Made by a program: the position numbers and the translations under genes. This document shows positions 1-13,500 of a stretch of 64,000 nucleotides of DNA, in pieces. The notes under the pieces were generated by a model that saw only the letters and a program-made list of their open reading frames with translations, was not told the DNA's origin and made no database searches. Source of the stretch: Xestospongia muta (Eukaryota > Porifera > Demospongiae > Haplosclerida > Petrosiidae); assembly GCA_963693285.1 (NCBI GenBank), contig OY848928.1:2790501-2854500 (forward strand), written 5' to 3'. The first letter of the stretch is position 1, and the number at the start of each line of letters is the position of its first letter.

Positions 1-1579
1 TATATAATAACAATAAAGTACATGTAATATATCATTGATGTCCTTTAGAAACTACCTTGTTGTGTAAGTAAAACCAGAACCTTGTTGGTGTCCAATCTTC
101 CATTCCTTTTTGACCATAGCAATCAAAGAATCTCGCTCTTCCTACAAACATCCAAGATCCAAAATTAAAGTAATGATTGGTTTTACCTTTAATTTGAGTT
201 GTTTGTGGAGCTCTTTAAGTTTTAGTTCTTCCTGTCTAGTAGCTAGCGACACTTCTCTCTTCTCCTCATCCTAAGATAATAAGAGCTATACTCATAGTAA
301 CATAAATGTGATAACCTACAGTAACAGGATGTTGATTGAGAGTAGTCAGTTGAGTAAAATATGACAGTATGACAGATCGATAATCACAATTGTTAGCTAT
401 AGGATTACCATCAATAGATAAGTCAACCAGGCAAGGACAATTAGCTGAACCAGCAATATCATCAATACTACAATGATTGCATACATTGTATTACACTCTG
501 ACAACGTACTGTTACCTTTCAATTAAATTGTGGCTAAGAAATAGTCGTTGCAGAAGAGGAAGGTCACCAACATCACACTAGAAATAGAACAATAACAATT
601 AATATGATATTATTGATGGCAACCATACATGTGTAATTCTGTTTCGTCGAAGGTTTAGTTCTGCAAGAGATCCCAGACCAGACAAACCTTGTACAACAGT
701 GATATCATTACCAGCTAAATTGAGCACACGCAAATGTATCAAGTGGTCTAAATTAGTAATATGTTTGATCTGTAATAACAGAGGTGGTTAATGATCACTG
801 TAATCTCTTATACCATATTTCCATGAAGATCCAGGACATCTAGTCTTACTAAAGCTTGTAGTCCAGTAATGTGATGAACCCTATATAATAACAGTCAGTC
901 ATTCCATAATATTATTATAAAGTATACACATATCAAGTATACCAGTGAGCTTAATGTAATGAGCTTGAGGGCCAAAGTAAATAGATTATGCATTCTGGAA
1001 TTTTTACATTGATTCATTTTCTTCAGACAGATCTACTTTTGAAGGGCAATTAAAACATTCCTATAATCTGTTTGTAGGTATGGCTGGTTAGTCTAAGTGA
1101 TTACTTGTTTCTTCCTAACATAAGAACACGCAATGAGTGCAGTCCATCTAGTCCACTTATCTCTTCAATCTGGTTGTCATAGAGATCCAAAAACACCAGT
1201 CGTCTCAGTGATCCCAAATGTTGTATGTGTGAAATGGCATTGTGTTGAAGATTAAGGAGACGCAAATGCTCTTCACCCTAAAGTGTACTGTTAATAATAA
1301 TTAGTGGCAAATAAAGGATACCTCAAGTATTGGACATACAAGAAGATTTTTACGGTCCAGATTCAATCTATCAGGATTGACCATTCTCTCTTCAGGAGGT
1401 CTATATACCACAGGGATCCCAGGTGCTATAAGACTTTCACCAAATACAATATTTTCTTTGGCTCCTCCTGTTCCACTAGTACTCCCGTCATTGACCTCAG
1501 TCTGATGTTTAAACAGCTGGGAAGTACGTCCTCTGATATCTCTTTCCATAAGATGTGAGGAAGTCATAAAATCTAACAT
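1..1579 (-). CDS. LRRC49: LRRC49 (tubulin polyglutamylase complex LRR subunit), 5' part; 3' end outside window
   Basis: The minus-strand exon at 1301-1579 encodes an N-terminal tail ending in NPDRLNLDRKNLLVCPILE, which matches the segment before the LRRs of LRRC49. Further minus-strand exons at about 1130-1276, 815-880, 640-772, 535-577 and 320-465 encode successive SDS22-type leucine-rich repeats (for example LVFLDLYDNQIEEISGL, LRVLNLAGNDITVV, LPLLQRLFLSHNLIE). A charged coiled-coil-like segment follows at about 200-270, and the gene runs off the left edge. In the family, LRRC49 is a non-catalytic subunit of the complex that adds glutamate chains to tubulin in cilia and centrioles. The start shown is the first ATG of the 1301-1579 exon; an earlier 5' exon cannot be excluded. 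Domain order and spacing agree with the vertebrate protein, so identity is confident, but the C-terminal half cannot be assessed. Confidence 0.85.
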
Positions 1580-2579
1580 TATATAACAAAATTATTTCAG
1601 TTATTATAATAAATATTGACCATGTGCTGTAGACGAATCTTTCAAGAGCCATCTTTGACTTTGTCTTGGCTACAATGATCAGACAATATTAATGAAATAG
1701 TCAGCTAGTTTTCTATTATGATTCAATGTAACTATATAGTCTTGTTATTATACAAGTTGATAGCAAATGGTAATCTGTACATCTTAATAAAATCTCAAGA
1801 TCCTCAATTGTAACAAAATTATTATAAGCCTGCACGTGTCTTGAATGTTACCAAGGCCATTGACAGACTTGGGGAGGGAGGAGGAGCATTACAACACCTT
1901 TTGAGGCTGGCCCTATATGTTAGTTATAGCATATTGTATGCACTTACTCTCATGCAAGTATGGTACTACATTTACTACAGGTTTATAGTAAGTTCAAAAT
2001 TTAAGATAGAGTAATTAAGTAATAATTGTGTGGTTATATCCAGGACCTAACTGCCATGAACTGGTGTATATACAACAGTAATACCTCATTAGGTAGTTCT
2101 AAAATAATACTAGCTGCTCCAAGTCTTCTGGTACTTCTACCTACATTGATAATCACCACTAAATAATAGTCTAATATTTAGTACTAACTACCTTTTCCAA
2201 CAGGTTTATCCATCTATAAGGAGGTGTGTCTAATACAAACTTATAATTATAATAATCTTGATAATCATTATTAACAAATTATCGCCTTTCGTAAAGGATC
2301 AGTTGATTTAAGGAATTAAAATGAATCATAATTCTTTAGCCATTACAATGCTGGTACATTATACTGTTACAATAGTAACTATATACTAGAACCACCATCC
2401 ACTCAAATTTGAGAGAAATTGTTAATTTAGCTAATTTTACCAAAACACTAGTTGACATACATCATTTAGAGATAATAAATTACGTAATACAATGTTGTAG
2501 CTTGCTAAATATTTGAGATAAAAGACAACAATATTTACTGTCGATGCAAGAAAACAATTAGCAGTAATGTTTTAGTTTA
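1580..2579. other. Intergenic between LRRC49 and SERINC
   Basis: AT-rich spacer of about 1 kb between the start of LRRC49 and the stop of SERINC. It carries short coding-like stretches without starts or good splice partners: plus strand about 1829-1930 (reading PARVLNVTKAIDRLGEGGG) and minus strand about 2190-2285 (reading FVLDTPPYRWINLLEK). I cannot assign either to a family; they may be exon relics or chance. Confidence 0.4.
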
Positions 2580-5027
2580 TTACTCTCCTCCGTAGCCAAA
2601 ATCCCTGTTTCTTAGGATGAGTGGAGCAAGGAGGGTCCAGAGATAGATTGCAAAAGACAACCAAGCTGAACTCATTTTGACCCACACAGATGCCCAGGTA
2701 TTCTGAAACCGATCAGACTCAGCAATCCGTGGACTGTATAATATAATGGCTGGCAGTATCATGATATAATATATACTTACTGATACCAGTTGGTAAGCTG
2801 CATCATCACAAACAAAGTAGAAATGAGCATCATGAAGTGAAAGAAGGAATATGAGTAGGAGACATGTTCCTTCTCATCATCAACGACTCGCATCTTCCGT
2901 TCATTATCATCGTCACCATCTGTGTCTTTAGTATCTTGTTCCTCAGCTTCTGCAGCATCGGGACAACATTGATCACAGCATAGAATGGTATAGCCCTAAG
3001 AAAAAAACAATACTAACCAGTATCATAGTGATAATCACTCAGCAATGCTGACTATAGAAAGAGGTAGACAACATCAACTGTAATAGAAAAAAAAACAAAA
3101 AACAAAACAATACTACCTCAGATTCATCTTTGTGATTGCCACGAAGTTTTTGAAGTTGTTTGTTGTTTGACAAATAGATACTTGATAGAGATATAATATA
3201 GATTTCAAAACATAAAACCATGTATATTTACCTAGCATATGCCACAGTAATGAACATGATAACAATACCAAAAACAGAGGCAACTACTTCATTAGTATTA
3301 TTACCAACAACATTGTAAGTAGCAGAGTTTGTCAGATCACAGTTATTACCTATAGCAAATTAGCAAGTTTAACATACAATAATCAATTATCTTATAAAAC
3401 AAATCTTACCGCTTCCATATGGCTCATTAGACAAAGCTGAGTATGTGAGGTACGTTGTGTACAGAGACACAATGGATGCTTGTAGTAGACCACTGGTAGG
3501 CTGAGCTGTGTGGGACAATTTTTAACCTATATCATCAATATTATGATGTAGATACCTCTTTGTACTGGAGGTAATATTGCAACAATAGACACAGCAACAG
3601 ACAGTATAAAAATGGAGCACAAAAAGAAAATGTTTAGTTCACAACCACCAGGCTAAAAGACACCATTTTAACATATCATATTAATATTTAATGTTTGTCT
3701 TACTTTGACAAAGAATACAAACATAAGAATGATTCCAATTAGTGCCACCAAATAGAAGGCAAATGTTGGGATAAGCAGTGCCACATACCATAAATTATTA
3801 TCTGTTTCTTTCTGTTTATCCAACCTGCAATAAATAAAGTGCATTAAATGAACCAGAGGTTATAGAATAGACTGCATTGTAGTATTATTTACTGACCATG
3901 CTTCGGCCCAGTTGTGAGCAAAGTCAACCAGAAATATAACTTGAAGTATAATGAAAATGAAGGCACCAGTCATTCCAATACCCAAACTTACTAGATACAA
4001 AGGTTAAACAAAATTGGCAACAAGATGACACTAACTTTGTGAGAAGATAAGATCATCTCGTGGAATGAAAAAAAAGCCGATAATTACTAGAATAACAAAT
4101 GTCCATTTGAAACACCAAAATCTGTTAAAAAAATTATTTAAATTGTAATAATATCATTGACATACCCATTCTGTATAAAGGAACGAGGATCTCGACTGCT
4201 GAAAACACATAACATTATTATCATCATCAGGAAAAAAAATGAGGCCACGCCCATACAAATACGATAAACAGAAGTGTACCCAAATATTTCTCGACACACA
4301 TCGCTGGAATTATATCTGTATACAGTAGCAGTTGGCAGGGTGCTATTGATGTTGACAGGACCCACATTAGTATCAACAGTAACTTGAGGTGTGGAGATAG
4401 TAAACTGACAGAGAAATGACTATAGAAAAATAAAATATGCAGTCAGTATGTACAAATTGTCTCTGTTGTACTTAATATTAGGGCTATAAATATTGCATAT
4501 AAAAATTACTAAGGTTACACCAAAATTAGCATAACTTAATTTCTACCATAAACATTACACTATCTATGATTCTACATGCACCAGTAATGCCAACTTAGTT
4601 CTAATTAAAGCACATGTTATGTTCATTGAAAGCAAGTAGGTTATGCAAAGGCTATATTTTTATACTTGCAAACAGAAGAACTGGGTAGACTGTTGTTGAC
4701 TACTACTCTCACAAACCAGACTCTTTTTAAGTAGCTAGTCTCACTTACAACACTATATTTGTCTGCCATCACACATAACAACTTTAAAACTACCTCACCT
4801 AACATCTATGATCATAGAGAGTTTATTTAGCAACTTTAACTCACATTGGCCACAGCATTAGAAATAGAAGGAGCCAATAAAATAGACGAGACCACTACAA
4901 CGAAAACTAAGAACAGGACATAGAGAATCCGAGTCGTCAAAGATGATTTAGCTTCTGGAGCAGATGGGCAACACAGACCACAGGCTTTTGGGCCCAGACA
5001 ACAAAGAAGGCACTCTAAGCAGCACAT
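2580..5027 (-). CDS. SERINC: SERINC (serine incorporator), multi-pass membrane protein
   Basis: About eleven short exons on the minus strand, first 5027-4846, then about 4417-4166, 4124-4035, 3995-3898, 3826-3698, 3655-3556, 3505-3410, 3352-3233, 3188-3117, 2996-2783 and 2733-2580. The N terminus is the cysteine-rich SERINC signature ([20 protein letters not shown]), followed by about ten hydrophobic helices. Family-diagnostic segments are the [10 protein letters not shown] block, SALSNEP, the charged cytosolic loop with [12 protein letters not shown], and the C-terminal [20 protein letters not shown] ending in NRDFGYGGE. SERINCs are lipid-scrambling membrane proteins first linked to serine incorporation into phosphatidylserine and sphingolipids. 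The start is chosen because the CC-rich N terminus is conserved. The reading frame is open in every exon seen. The gene lies tandem with SNX27, whose stop is 288 bp upstream of this start. Confidence 0.92.
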
Positions 5028-5314
5028 TATCAGATACTAGTCACAATCGATCTGAGAGAATAAAAAGGAATCGTCTTTGCGAGTAATTGCGACTCTGTCA
5101 GGAAATGACCGTAAATGGCTCCTAATAAATATAGTTGATAATCACGTGGTGGTCATGACGATGACTAAACGGGGCGGGGGCGTGACCGATACGGATAATA
5201 GAATACTTTATATTATCAGCAATTCCTATTATTTAATGTGTTATAAAAGGCAAACTAATTTACCTAAAAAGACATAAACAAAACCATTATACAAAGCCAT
5301 AATAAATGAGTGTT
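5028..5314. promoter_or_regulatory. SERINC upstream region / SNX27 3' spacer
   Basis: A spacer of 287 bp must contain the SERINC promoter. It includes a CACGTG E-box inside the sequence aatcacgtggtgg (about 5142-5154) and a relatively GC-rich pocket (ggggcgggggcg, about 5171-5182) in otherwise AT-rich DNA. No TATA box is obvious. The regulatory role is inferred from position only. Confidence 0.35.
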
Positions 5315-7993
5315 TTAGAGGTTATCATCATCGTCGTTATGACTTGGTCCTGCTGCTCCAACACCTGTCTATACAAACAGAAGAAATAGAATCAATATCA
5401 AATAGACCACCTGTATCCTTGTAACAAAACTCTGTAGGTCACTAAAAAGGTAGAGTTAATTTCTATTTAATAAAACATGTTTAGATTTCTTTGTGTTAGC
5501 TTTGCAAATACTTCAGTGATAGAGAGCTCTTTACAGTATAATTATTACACTCATAAGTACAGTAAGTGAGTGAGTAATATGACTAAGTTTGTATATCAAT
5601 CAATCAAATTGCTGTACAGCATTGTTAAAAAGGTGATGATGTCATGCACTTGCTGTTTTTAAAGTCTGATTGCTAGCCAATGACTAGTTTTATGAATGAG
5701 ACAAGAAAAGACTATAATATAGAGTGTCATTACATAGACTTATTAACACACACATAATGATATTAATACAATACCAACTCCTGAAGCTTTCAAAATAAAC
5801 AATATATTACTTTTTTCCAACTTTGTTCTTCTTTGATACGATCAACGCATTTTTCGATGTACAAATACTAATAAACAGAGGATAAATAAACCATCTTTGA
5901 AGTGACATCTTACATGAGGGGAGTACACTCGAATCCAACGAGGTTCTTTACCCTCTCTTGCACATTGAAATGTAAAAGCTTGCTCTTCAATATCTGCTTC
6001 ATATTTAGTGACCATTGACCATGTGAAAGAATGCTCTTGTTTCTACATAAACATATATATATATATAAATTATAGTGAGTGATCAAATGATATCTTACCT
6101 CTTTAACTCCGTCTTCTGAACAAGCTTTGAGACTCAACCCTGATGAATCAAGTGACAAAATGATATGACCAGTTTTTCGAGCATCACACTTGCAATGAGG
6201 AAATTCCACACAGTTATAACCAGGCAGTGTTTGTGCCAAATCTACAAACTAAAGACACATTATCATGATGTTTCAAACTGGTTTGTATTAAATTGCATTA
6301 CATTTGGCAATGACTGTCAATATTAACAGCCATGCTTGCAAAAATCTCTTGGAACAAAAGTTGAGCTTAAATGTAACTTAGCTATATGGTAACTGAGAAT
6401 TTCTCACTTATATTTGATCTAACCAAGTAACTCTATCTTTTCATACCTCTCTTTTCTTTCCTTTAGCTTTAAGCATTCTCAATGTAGAGTCTTCAGAGCC
6501 AGCCTCAATATTTCCTTTGGCAATATCTGAGACAGCTTGTTGAAAGATCAGTTCAGTTACAGTGTCATCTTGCAATAGCTCAGCTTCATGCGTCACAGAA
6601 AATAACCATTTACGTAGAAATAGACAAGATTCACCAACTGCGAGATGCTCTCTCAATGACTGACAGATTTGATAAGGAAAATCTGTGTCCATCATCTTTT
6701 TTCCTATATGAAATAAAAATCATGTTGGACTCTCAAAATACTCTGTACTCACGAAAACCATCCTCCTCAGAAACTGTAAATATGGCAAAGTATTTATACC
6801 ATTTACGAGGAATATTCATTTCATTTAAAACAGCCTACAACCAGACAGGACAGTGTTATCAATGCTATAAGAGTTACTCACTTCTAAGAGATCAGGGGTT
6901 CTAGAAGTTTCAGGAAGTGTCAATGTCTTTTGTGATTCATCTGGTAACTCAACAGTAATCTTCACTTTGTCGGTAGTAGGAGGTGAAATTGATGAAGATG
7001 GAGTAGCAGAAGCATCAGAGTTTGGTGCATTATTCTTTAGACATAGAAAATCTTGTACGAGGTCACTATCAAAGATCACTTTTGCAGAGCAGACTAGTAC
7101 CACAACATATATAAGCTATATTAATGCAGAGTGCTTACTTTTATCAAGATAATCTTCTAAACCTCTTCGACGACCATCAATTTGAACATCATTCAATGCA
7201 AACGGCCATTTTCCAGGTAACTTTGGAAATATAAAGTCAGAAAACTGTCTCTTTAACTACAAAACATAGAATATCACAATAAGTCTTGCTAATAACACTA
7301 GTCTTCCTTACATTTGTATTAAGAGCATCAAATTCTCTGTATCTGTGTGAAACTACTTTTTTACCAGCCATATGAATACAATATACCTATAACATTATTG
7401 TATCTTTATACACATAAATAACAAGATAATAACTTACAACATATTCTTTTCCATTCTCTGTTAACTTTTCAGACTCAGGTATAGATACAGGGACAGATCG
7501 TCTTTCATAATATTCTACTCCAGGTGTTTGGTTACTAGATGTGTCAGGTTCTAATCGCCTTGCTTCTTCTTCTGATACTGTAATAACAGCTAAAGTAACT
7601 TGCTTGCCACTTTGACGTATCATTTGTACTACAGTTTGATGATCTGCACCTTCTACTGATTGACCATTACTAATAAAGTAGAAATCAAAACATTTATGTC
7701 ACATTTTTCCTACTATTATTAGAATTATTTTAAACTTACACTTCTACTATTCGATCTCCTACACGTAATCCTGCCTTCTGTGCTGGTCCATCATCCATTA
7801 CAGCACTTATGTATTGCATTGGAGCATAAAGTTGACCACCAATGGATTTGAGTTGGCCACCTTCAGCCACTTGACCACGAACGTTAAAACCAAAACCATG
7901 TTCAGTTTTTACAACTGTTACAGTGTGGGGAATTCTATTGTCTTCCTCAACTCGTAAATCAGTTCTATCACTCTCATCTTCAGAACCAGACAT
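5315..7993 (-). CDS. SNX27: SNX27 (sorting nexin 27; PDZ-PX-FERM-like)
   Basis: Minus-strand multi-exon gene. Exon 1 (7993-7740) encodes [10 protein letters not shown] and then a PDZ domain whose [15 protein letters not shown] and [18 protein letters not shown] segments match SNX27 closely. Exon 2 (about 7672-7440) completes the PDZ domain and enters the PX domain, which continues with [11 protein letters not shown] (about 7385-7310) and [10 protein letters not shown] (about 7260-7140). The C-terminal FERM-like module includes [10 protein letters not shown] (about 6620) and the zinc-site-like [18 protein letters not shown] (about 6220-6160). It ends [29 protein letters not shown] and an acidic tail DDDDNL. 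SNX27 binds PDZ-ligand cargo and retromer on early endosomes and returns receptors to the plasma membrane. The start was chosen at the ATG after which acidic residues lead into the PDZ domain; an in-frame ATG 33 bp upstream is possible. All domains are present. Confidence 0.93.
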
Positions 7994-8366
7994 TGTTATC
8001 AGACCTAGCAGAATACAAAGGTTCATTGACTTAAGATATAGAACAAACTATATTTCTATATACATCAATCTCTAGATAGAGAGCACAATTATAAGTGCAA
8101 GTACAAAGACTTCATAAATATTATTGAAGCCTTTTGTTTGTTTTTGTTTATATTTTAAACTAGTCATTTTCAACATGAGCGAATATAAACTTATTCCCTC
8201 TATTTCATTGATTTTTTGGTACAGAGTTTAGCGCTCACCTCACAGTAAGAGACGTAAAAAGGTGAAGTGTTCTCAAGTCACAAGATCGCCCACACAAAAC
8301 TACCACACCCATGAAGAGCAACTCTAATTAAAACCCAACAAGCGAGCATCAATCAGAAAAAGCAGC
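7994..8366. promoter_or_regulatory. Divergent promoter SNX27 / NSA2
   Basis: The two start codons lie 373 bp apart on opposite strands, so this spacer must hold both promoters. The NSA2-proximal part (about 8240-8366) is less AT-rich. No canonical TATA element is evident. The bidirectional call is inferred from gene orientation. Confidence 0.5.
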
Positions 8367-10276
8367 ATGGTGAGTAACTATGTCTGAAAAAACATTTCAA
8401 TTTATTCTCCTTTTCCTACAGCCACAAAACCAATACATTGAGTTAGCCCGTAAGAGGCATGGTTATCGTCTAGATTATCATGAGCGAAAGTAAAGTCAAT
8501 TTAATATAGTGTGTTATTGTACCAACCACTGTATGTTCAGTGCTAAGAGGTAATATACTATGATGATGTGTTCATTCTACAGGAGAAAGAAAGAAGGTCG
8601 TGAGCCTCACACTCATTCACAATATGTCAAGAAACTACATGGACTAAAGTTTGTTTATCTATGCTACTTGTAAATTATAGTGGTATGTACTTTGTATTAT
8701 TGTAGAGCCAAACTTTATAATAAAAAACGGTTCTCAGAAAAAATAGAGATGAAGAAAAAGTAAGTGTATTGAAATAAATGTATTTGTAACCAAATAAATT
8801 TCAATTGAGATAAGTACATGTACATGTTGTTCATTCTTATATTATTTTATGTCAAGTTCTGTGTAATAATATTATTATATTAAATATGATCTCTTGTTTA
8901 GAATTAAACTTCATGAAATGCGTGATGCTAAGAATAAGAGTGAAGAGACAGCTCCCAAAGGAGCAGTACCTGCATATCTATTGGACAGGTAAATTGAACA
9001 AAGTCACAGTGCTATCATATGACCTTTCTCTCTAGGGAGGGTGTTTCTAGAGCTAAAGTTCTTAGCAATACTATAAAACAAAAAAGAAAAGAGAAGGCTG
9101 TAAGAAAGTCTTTGTTCTCTTTAGTAGATATTAATGGTTGTATTTTAGGGTAAATGGAGTGTTCCTTTACCTAAAGTAAAAGCTGTAGGAGAAGATGAAG
9201 TTTTCAAAATGCTTAAAACAGGGAAAAGACGAAGTTTGTTATTAAGTTCATTATATTGTACATAATTACAATATACTTGATATAGAGAAAGGATGGAAGA
9301 GGATGGTGACAAAAGTGACTTATGTGGGAGAAGGTTTTACTAGGAAACCACCAAAATATGAGCGTTTTATTAGACCAATGGTAAGTGATATATCAATGTG
9401 AACTTGTACAATGAATGTTGTATAGGCTTTGAGATTCAAGAAGGCTCATGTAACTCATCCTGAAGTATGTTGTGCTATGTTATAGAATGTAATTATTATA
9501 GTTTTTGTGCAATAGTTAAAAGCCACCTTTAATTTACCTATAATTGGAGTGAAGAAAAATCCACAGTCTTCATTGTTCTCTCAGTTAGGTGTCATCACAA
9601 AAGGAACTATCATAGAGGTAATGTTTTTTATAATGAATATAGACCTTCAACTCTAATAACAAAGAGTGAAAATAGATTACTAATATTAATTTAGAATGTA
9701 ATGTTGTATGAAAACAATGATGTTTTGTTCATGGGCCACTTTTATGAGAAAAACGATATCTCAATTGGTGTGCCTCATCACAAAAGACAAAACTTTATTA
9801 TCTCTGTAGTAGTCTGTAAAACATAATTTCCATAAGTAAAAATGGCTTTAAAATAAGATATTGTTTTCACACAAGATTACTCTCTAAATTGAAGTTATAG
9901 TAACCAATTCTTATGTTTCCACTTGTATATGTGGTAGTGATGTCTCAATAGCTATTTCATTAATAATACTTTGATTTCAACATAGACTACTTTATGTGCT
10001 AGCTTTATTAATTACTTGCTTTTATATATCAATAAATATTAGACTACTTACCAATATTGATACTTAGCATTTGATATCTTTGTTACATCTAGTCTTCACA
10101 TCATGTAGGTTAATGTCAGTGATCTAGGTCTTGTTACACAAAGTGGAAAAGTGATATGGGGTATGTTAATATATTATAATTATAATACCTTATAATCACC
10201 ATTTTTAGGAAAGTATGCACAAGTAACCAATAACCCTGAGAATGATGGTTGTATTAATGCTGTATTACTTGTATAA
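8367..10276 (+). CDS. NSA2: NSA2 ribosome biogenesis protein
   Basis: The first coding exon contributes only the ATG (8367-8369, donor GTGAGT at once). Exon 2 starts at 8422 with [20 protein letters not shown]. Later exons encode [72 protein letters not shown] and [20 protein letters not shown]. The last exons give [20 protein letters not shown] and [20 protein letters not shown], ending LLV with TAA at 10274-10276. The product is near-identical in layout to eukaryotic NSA2 (about 260 residues), a nucleolar factor needed for processing of the 27S pre-rRNA and for maturation of the 60S subunit. The largest intron (9619-10108) splits IIE from VNVSDL. The gene is convergent with EFR3. Confidence 0.95.
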
Positions 10277-10539
10277 CATCATATAAAGTTTTATCATATA
10301 AAATGTTATTTCAACTATATATATTTCACTTAAAGCAGATAAAATGTTATTTCAAGTATATTCACTGGTAGTAGACAAAAAAGGCAAAGCTAACTAATGA
10401 ATATAACGGCAGGTTGATAAGAAAGATGATTATAAAAAACTCAATGATGGAGCTTTCAGTTCTTTTCCAGCTATTCCTGCTGATGACGACACCAAGGGAC
10501 TATAAGGACTGTCATAATAATACATTATTAGTGACAATG
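10277..10539 (+). other. NSA2-EFR3 3' spacer with an orphan exon-like segment
   Basis: This short spacer lies between two convergent stop codons. At about 10412-10504 it holds an open segment behind a cag acceptor, reading VDKKDDYKKLNDGAFSSFPA and then IPADDDTKGL with a TAA stop. It looks like a terminal exon but has no visible partner, and NSA2 already ends upstream. It could be an alternative last exon or a relic of a lost gene. Confidence 0.3.
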
Positions 10540-13500
10540 TTACCTGGTAGATTTCAAAATATCTGCTACATCATCTCTTAAACTGGTATTCTGTGAAAAG
10601 AAAAAATAGTTAGAAATATGCATGTACATGGATATAACTGTAGGTTTGTCCTCAGACTCTCCAGAAAGAGGAAGAAAAATTTCCAAAGAGCCTGAGACAA
10701 GGTTAATATAAAAAATACAGTCATATTAATAAAGCTCTTTGTACAGTGAGGATCTGATAGTGAGTAAAGATGGTATTGTTGTATACAAAGTGACAAGTAT
10801 ACTCCTGCTTATTAGTAAAGTAAATTGCATTCAATTGGTCACACATTACAATTATTGCACTTACATGAGAAACACGTCCCAACATCTCCTCATAAGATGG
10901 TACAGACTGAGAAAGTGAAGACACTGCTTCAATTAATGATGATTGTTGTTCTAATAAAATAAATATATACAACATTAAACAGACTTGTATTTATTACCTA
11001 GTCCCTCCTCCTTCAAATGATCAAATGTGATTGCTTCACTAGACTCCTATATTACACATAACACACACTGATACAGTGGGTCTATATTACCTGATCATCA
11101 CTATGGTCCATAGAATAAGATCGAATAGAGCGTGAATAATCTCCAACAGCCAATGAAGAATATTCTTTTAAGCCTTAACAATCAACTAAATTCATATGTT
11201 AGCAATATAAAGTAACTTACTGGAATTTCTCATCATTTCTGTAGTATGATGAACAAATTGTTTCTCCACAAGTTTAAAATAAGGCTCCTCTCTATCTTGT
11301 TCTTCTTCATCGTGACCATCTATTTGAAACTGAACAGTATTCTGATCTGTTTTCTCGTCCCATTCTTGAAACATAGCTTCAGGTAAAAGGTGATTATGTG
11401 TACTTTGACGAGACTTTATAACCTCCTCTACATAACTTCCTAGATTGTCATCATCACCAACAATAGTCAGGAAATGTAGACACCCAGCCACACAAGAATG
11501 TAAGAAGTGTCGATGTTTCACTGATAATTCAGGTTGTGATATAGCTAAGTCTTGTAGTTCTACCATCAATACTAACATGTCACTAGTACCTGGAGCAGCA
11601 AACTCCAGACCCAGTAGATGTATTAGAATGTAAAAACCAATAGCATTCTCTTTAGTAAGGAAAATACCTCCTGCTAGATTGATGAGTTTTGGAAACAAGA
11701 CTTTACGCGTTTGTTGACGAAATCTCACTGAAGCATTGCCTAATACTAGACCACACTCACCAAGACTTTCCCAATTACTATCAAAAGAAAAGACAATTAT
11801 GATTGAAGTATCTAGTTTGAGAAGGTACATGCAAACATCAACTAACACTATCCCTGTAGTCTATATTTGTATTGTCTTACGTGTTTAGTGGTATTTTTGA
11901 TTTATTTTGATGGTGATCCAACATTTTGTGCCAGAGTAAAATGACACGAAGTTGAATGTCTTCTCTCTCAATGTCCAGTAACTGTGAGAGAGACACTAAC
12001 AGAGACTCTGGTAAAACTGTCTCCAAAACAGAAGGTTTAGCAGACTCAGCCACCACACAGAGACATTTTATTAACAATGACACCAATTCAGCTTCTCTAA
12101 AGGAACAAAATATATACATAAATGACATAGACTCTGAGCTTTATTATATTGGTATGAACTAAGAAAACAAGTAAACTGCATAAATGTACTACTTAAATAG
12201 TGTGGCTGTATTATTTGTAAAAGGAGGTTAATATGTTTAAACTTCATTTTCTTAAAGGTTGAATAATGTACATACCTTTTATTGCATGATCTCAATGATT
12301 TGATTGTCCCATCTCCTTCAAAAGGAAGATAAGAATAGATGAGATTCATTATATCTGGATTGTGATAGTCTTGAAGAACTGAGGCAAACTCTCCAACAGT
12401 TCGTACAATAGTCTCATGGAATGCTTTGTTCTACAAACATCAAACATCAAATTAGTACAACAACACAATACAAATTAACCTCTTGCTGGCCATTGGAATC
12501 TTCTATTGAATTACGCAAGTTCTTCACTAATGTTCTGAAAACATCTAATACAGAAGGACCTAGAGAATGAACAGAAATATAAGAGAACTAACAAAAATAT
12601 TGACATAACAAACTTTGCTTTGATATGTTACAAATATAAATATAATTTCCAGATATAGTTATTTTATCTAATGTTCTGATTATGAAGTAACATGATATAG
12701 TATATATAAGACTTGTTTAACTAACCTATTGATCCATCAGCAGCTACACCCACACAACAAGACAACACTTCTAATATTGCACACTTCAATTGTTGTTCTT
12801 GTTTAGTTTTAGCATCCAAATGAGAGAGAAGAGCTTGTATTGCCAAATAACGCACTTGAGGTTGCATCGTTTGAATAATCAAAATAAAACTATCAGTAGC
12901 AAATCGGCCTTCCTTTAACCACACCCCACTCAAATCAAAATGTCTATGATGCATATTCATAGATACTTCATTAGATAAGTGTTAACTTACCGCAATACAG
13001 GAGTTAGTATAGCACTAGAATGTGAAAGAGATGCTGTAGTAACCAGCTCTTTAAATCCAGATTCAGCAATCTTAACAAGTGTATCTGAAGAATTAGTTGC
13101 TACTTCCCTATCATAGAACATCATTACATTATATATAATAATAGTGTTTACTCACAAATCGCCAACATGTGGATGGTCTTCCATATTAATAAGGAAGGCA
13201 GGGATGATCATATTCAGGTGATTTGAGTCCCATAAGTTACTATTCTCAGAACCTACTTTATGAACCACACCCCTTAATGCTCTCAATCCAGCTAGTCGAG
13301 ACTCTAAATAGGAAGAGTCATCATCACCAATTTTTTTTGATAGACTCATTGCTGCAAATCTCTCAATACAGAAGTCATATTGACGATGATAGGGTGGACT
13401 TTCCTCTTTGTGCTCTGCAAAGCCTACAAACTAAAGTAGTAATAATAGATTATATTTCTCCTTTCAAACACAATTTCTAATAATGTATTTGAATAATACA

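Noticed and set aside
5077..5277. Plus-strand frame of 66 codons upstream of SERINC
   Set aside because: Lies in the promoter spacer, no splice partners, no recognisable domain.
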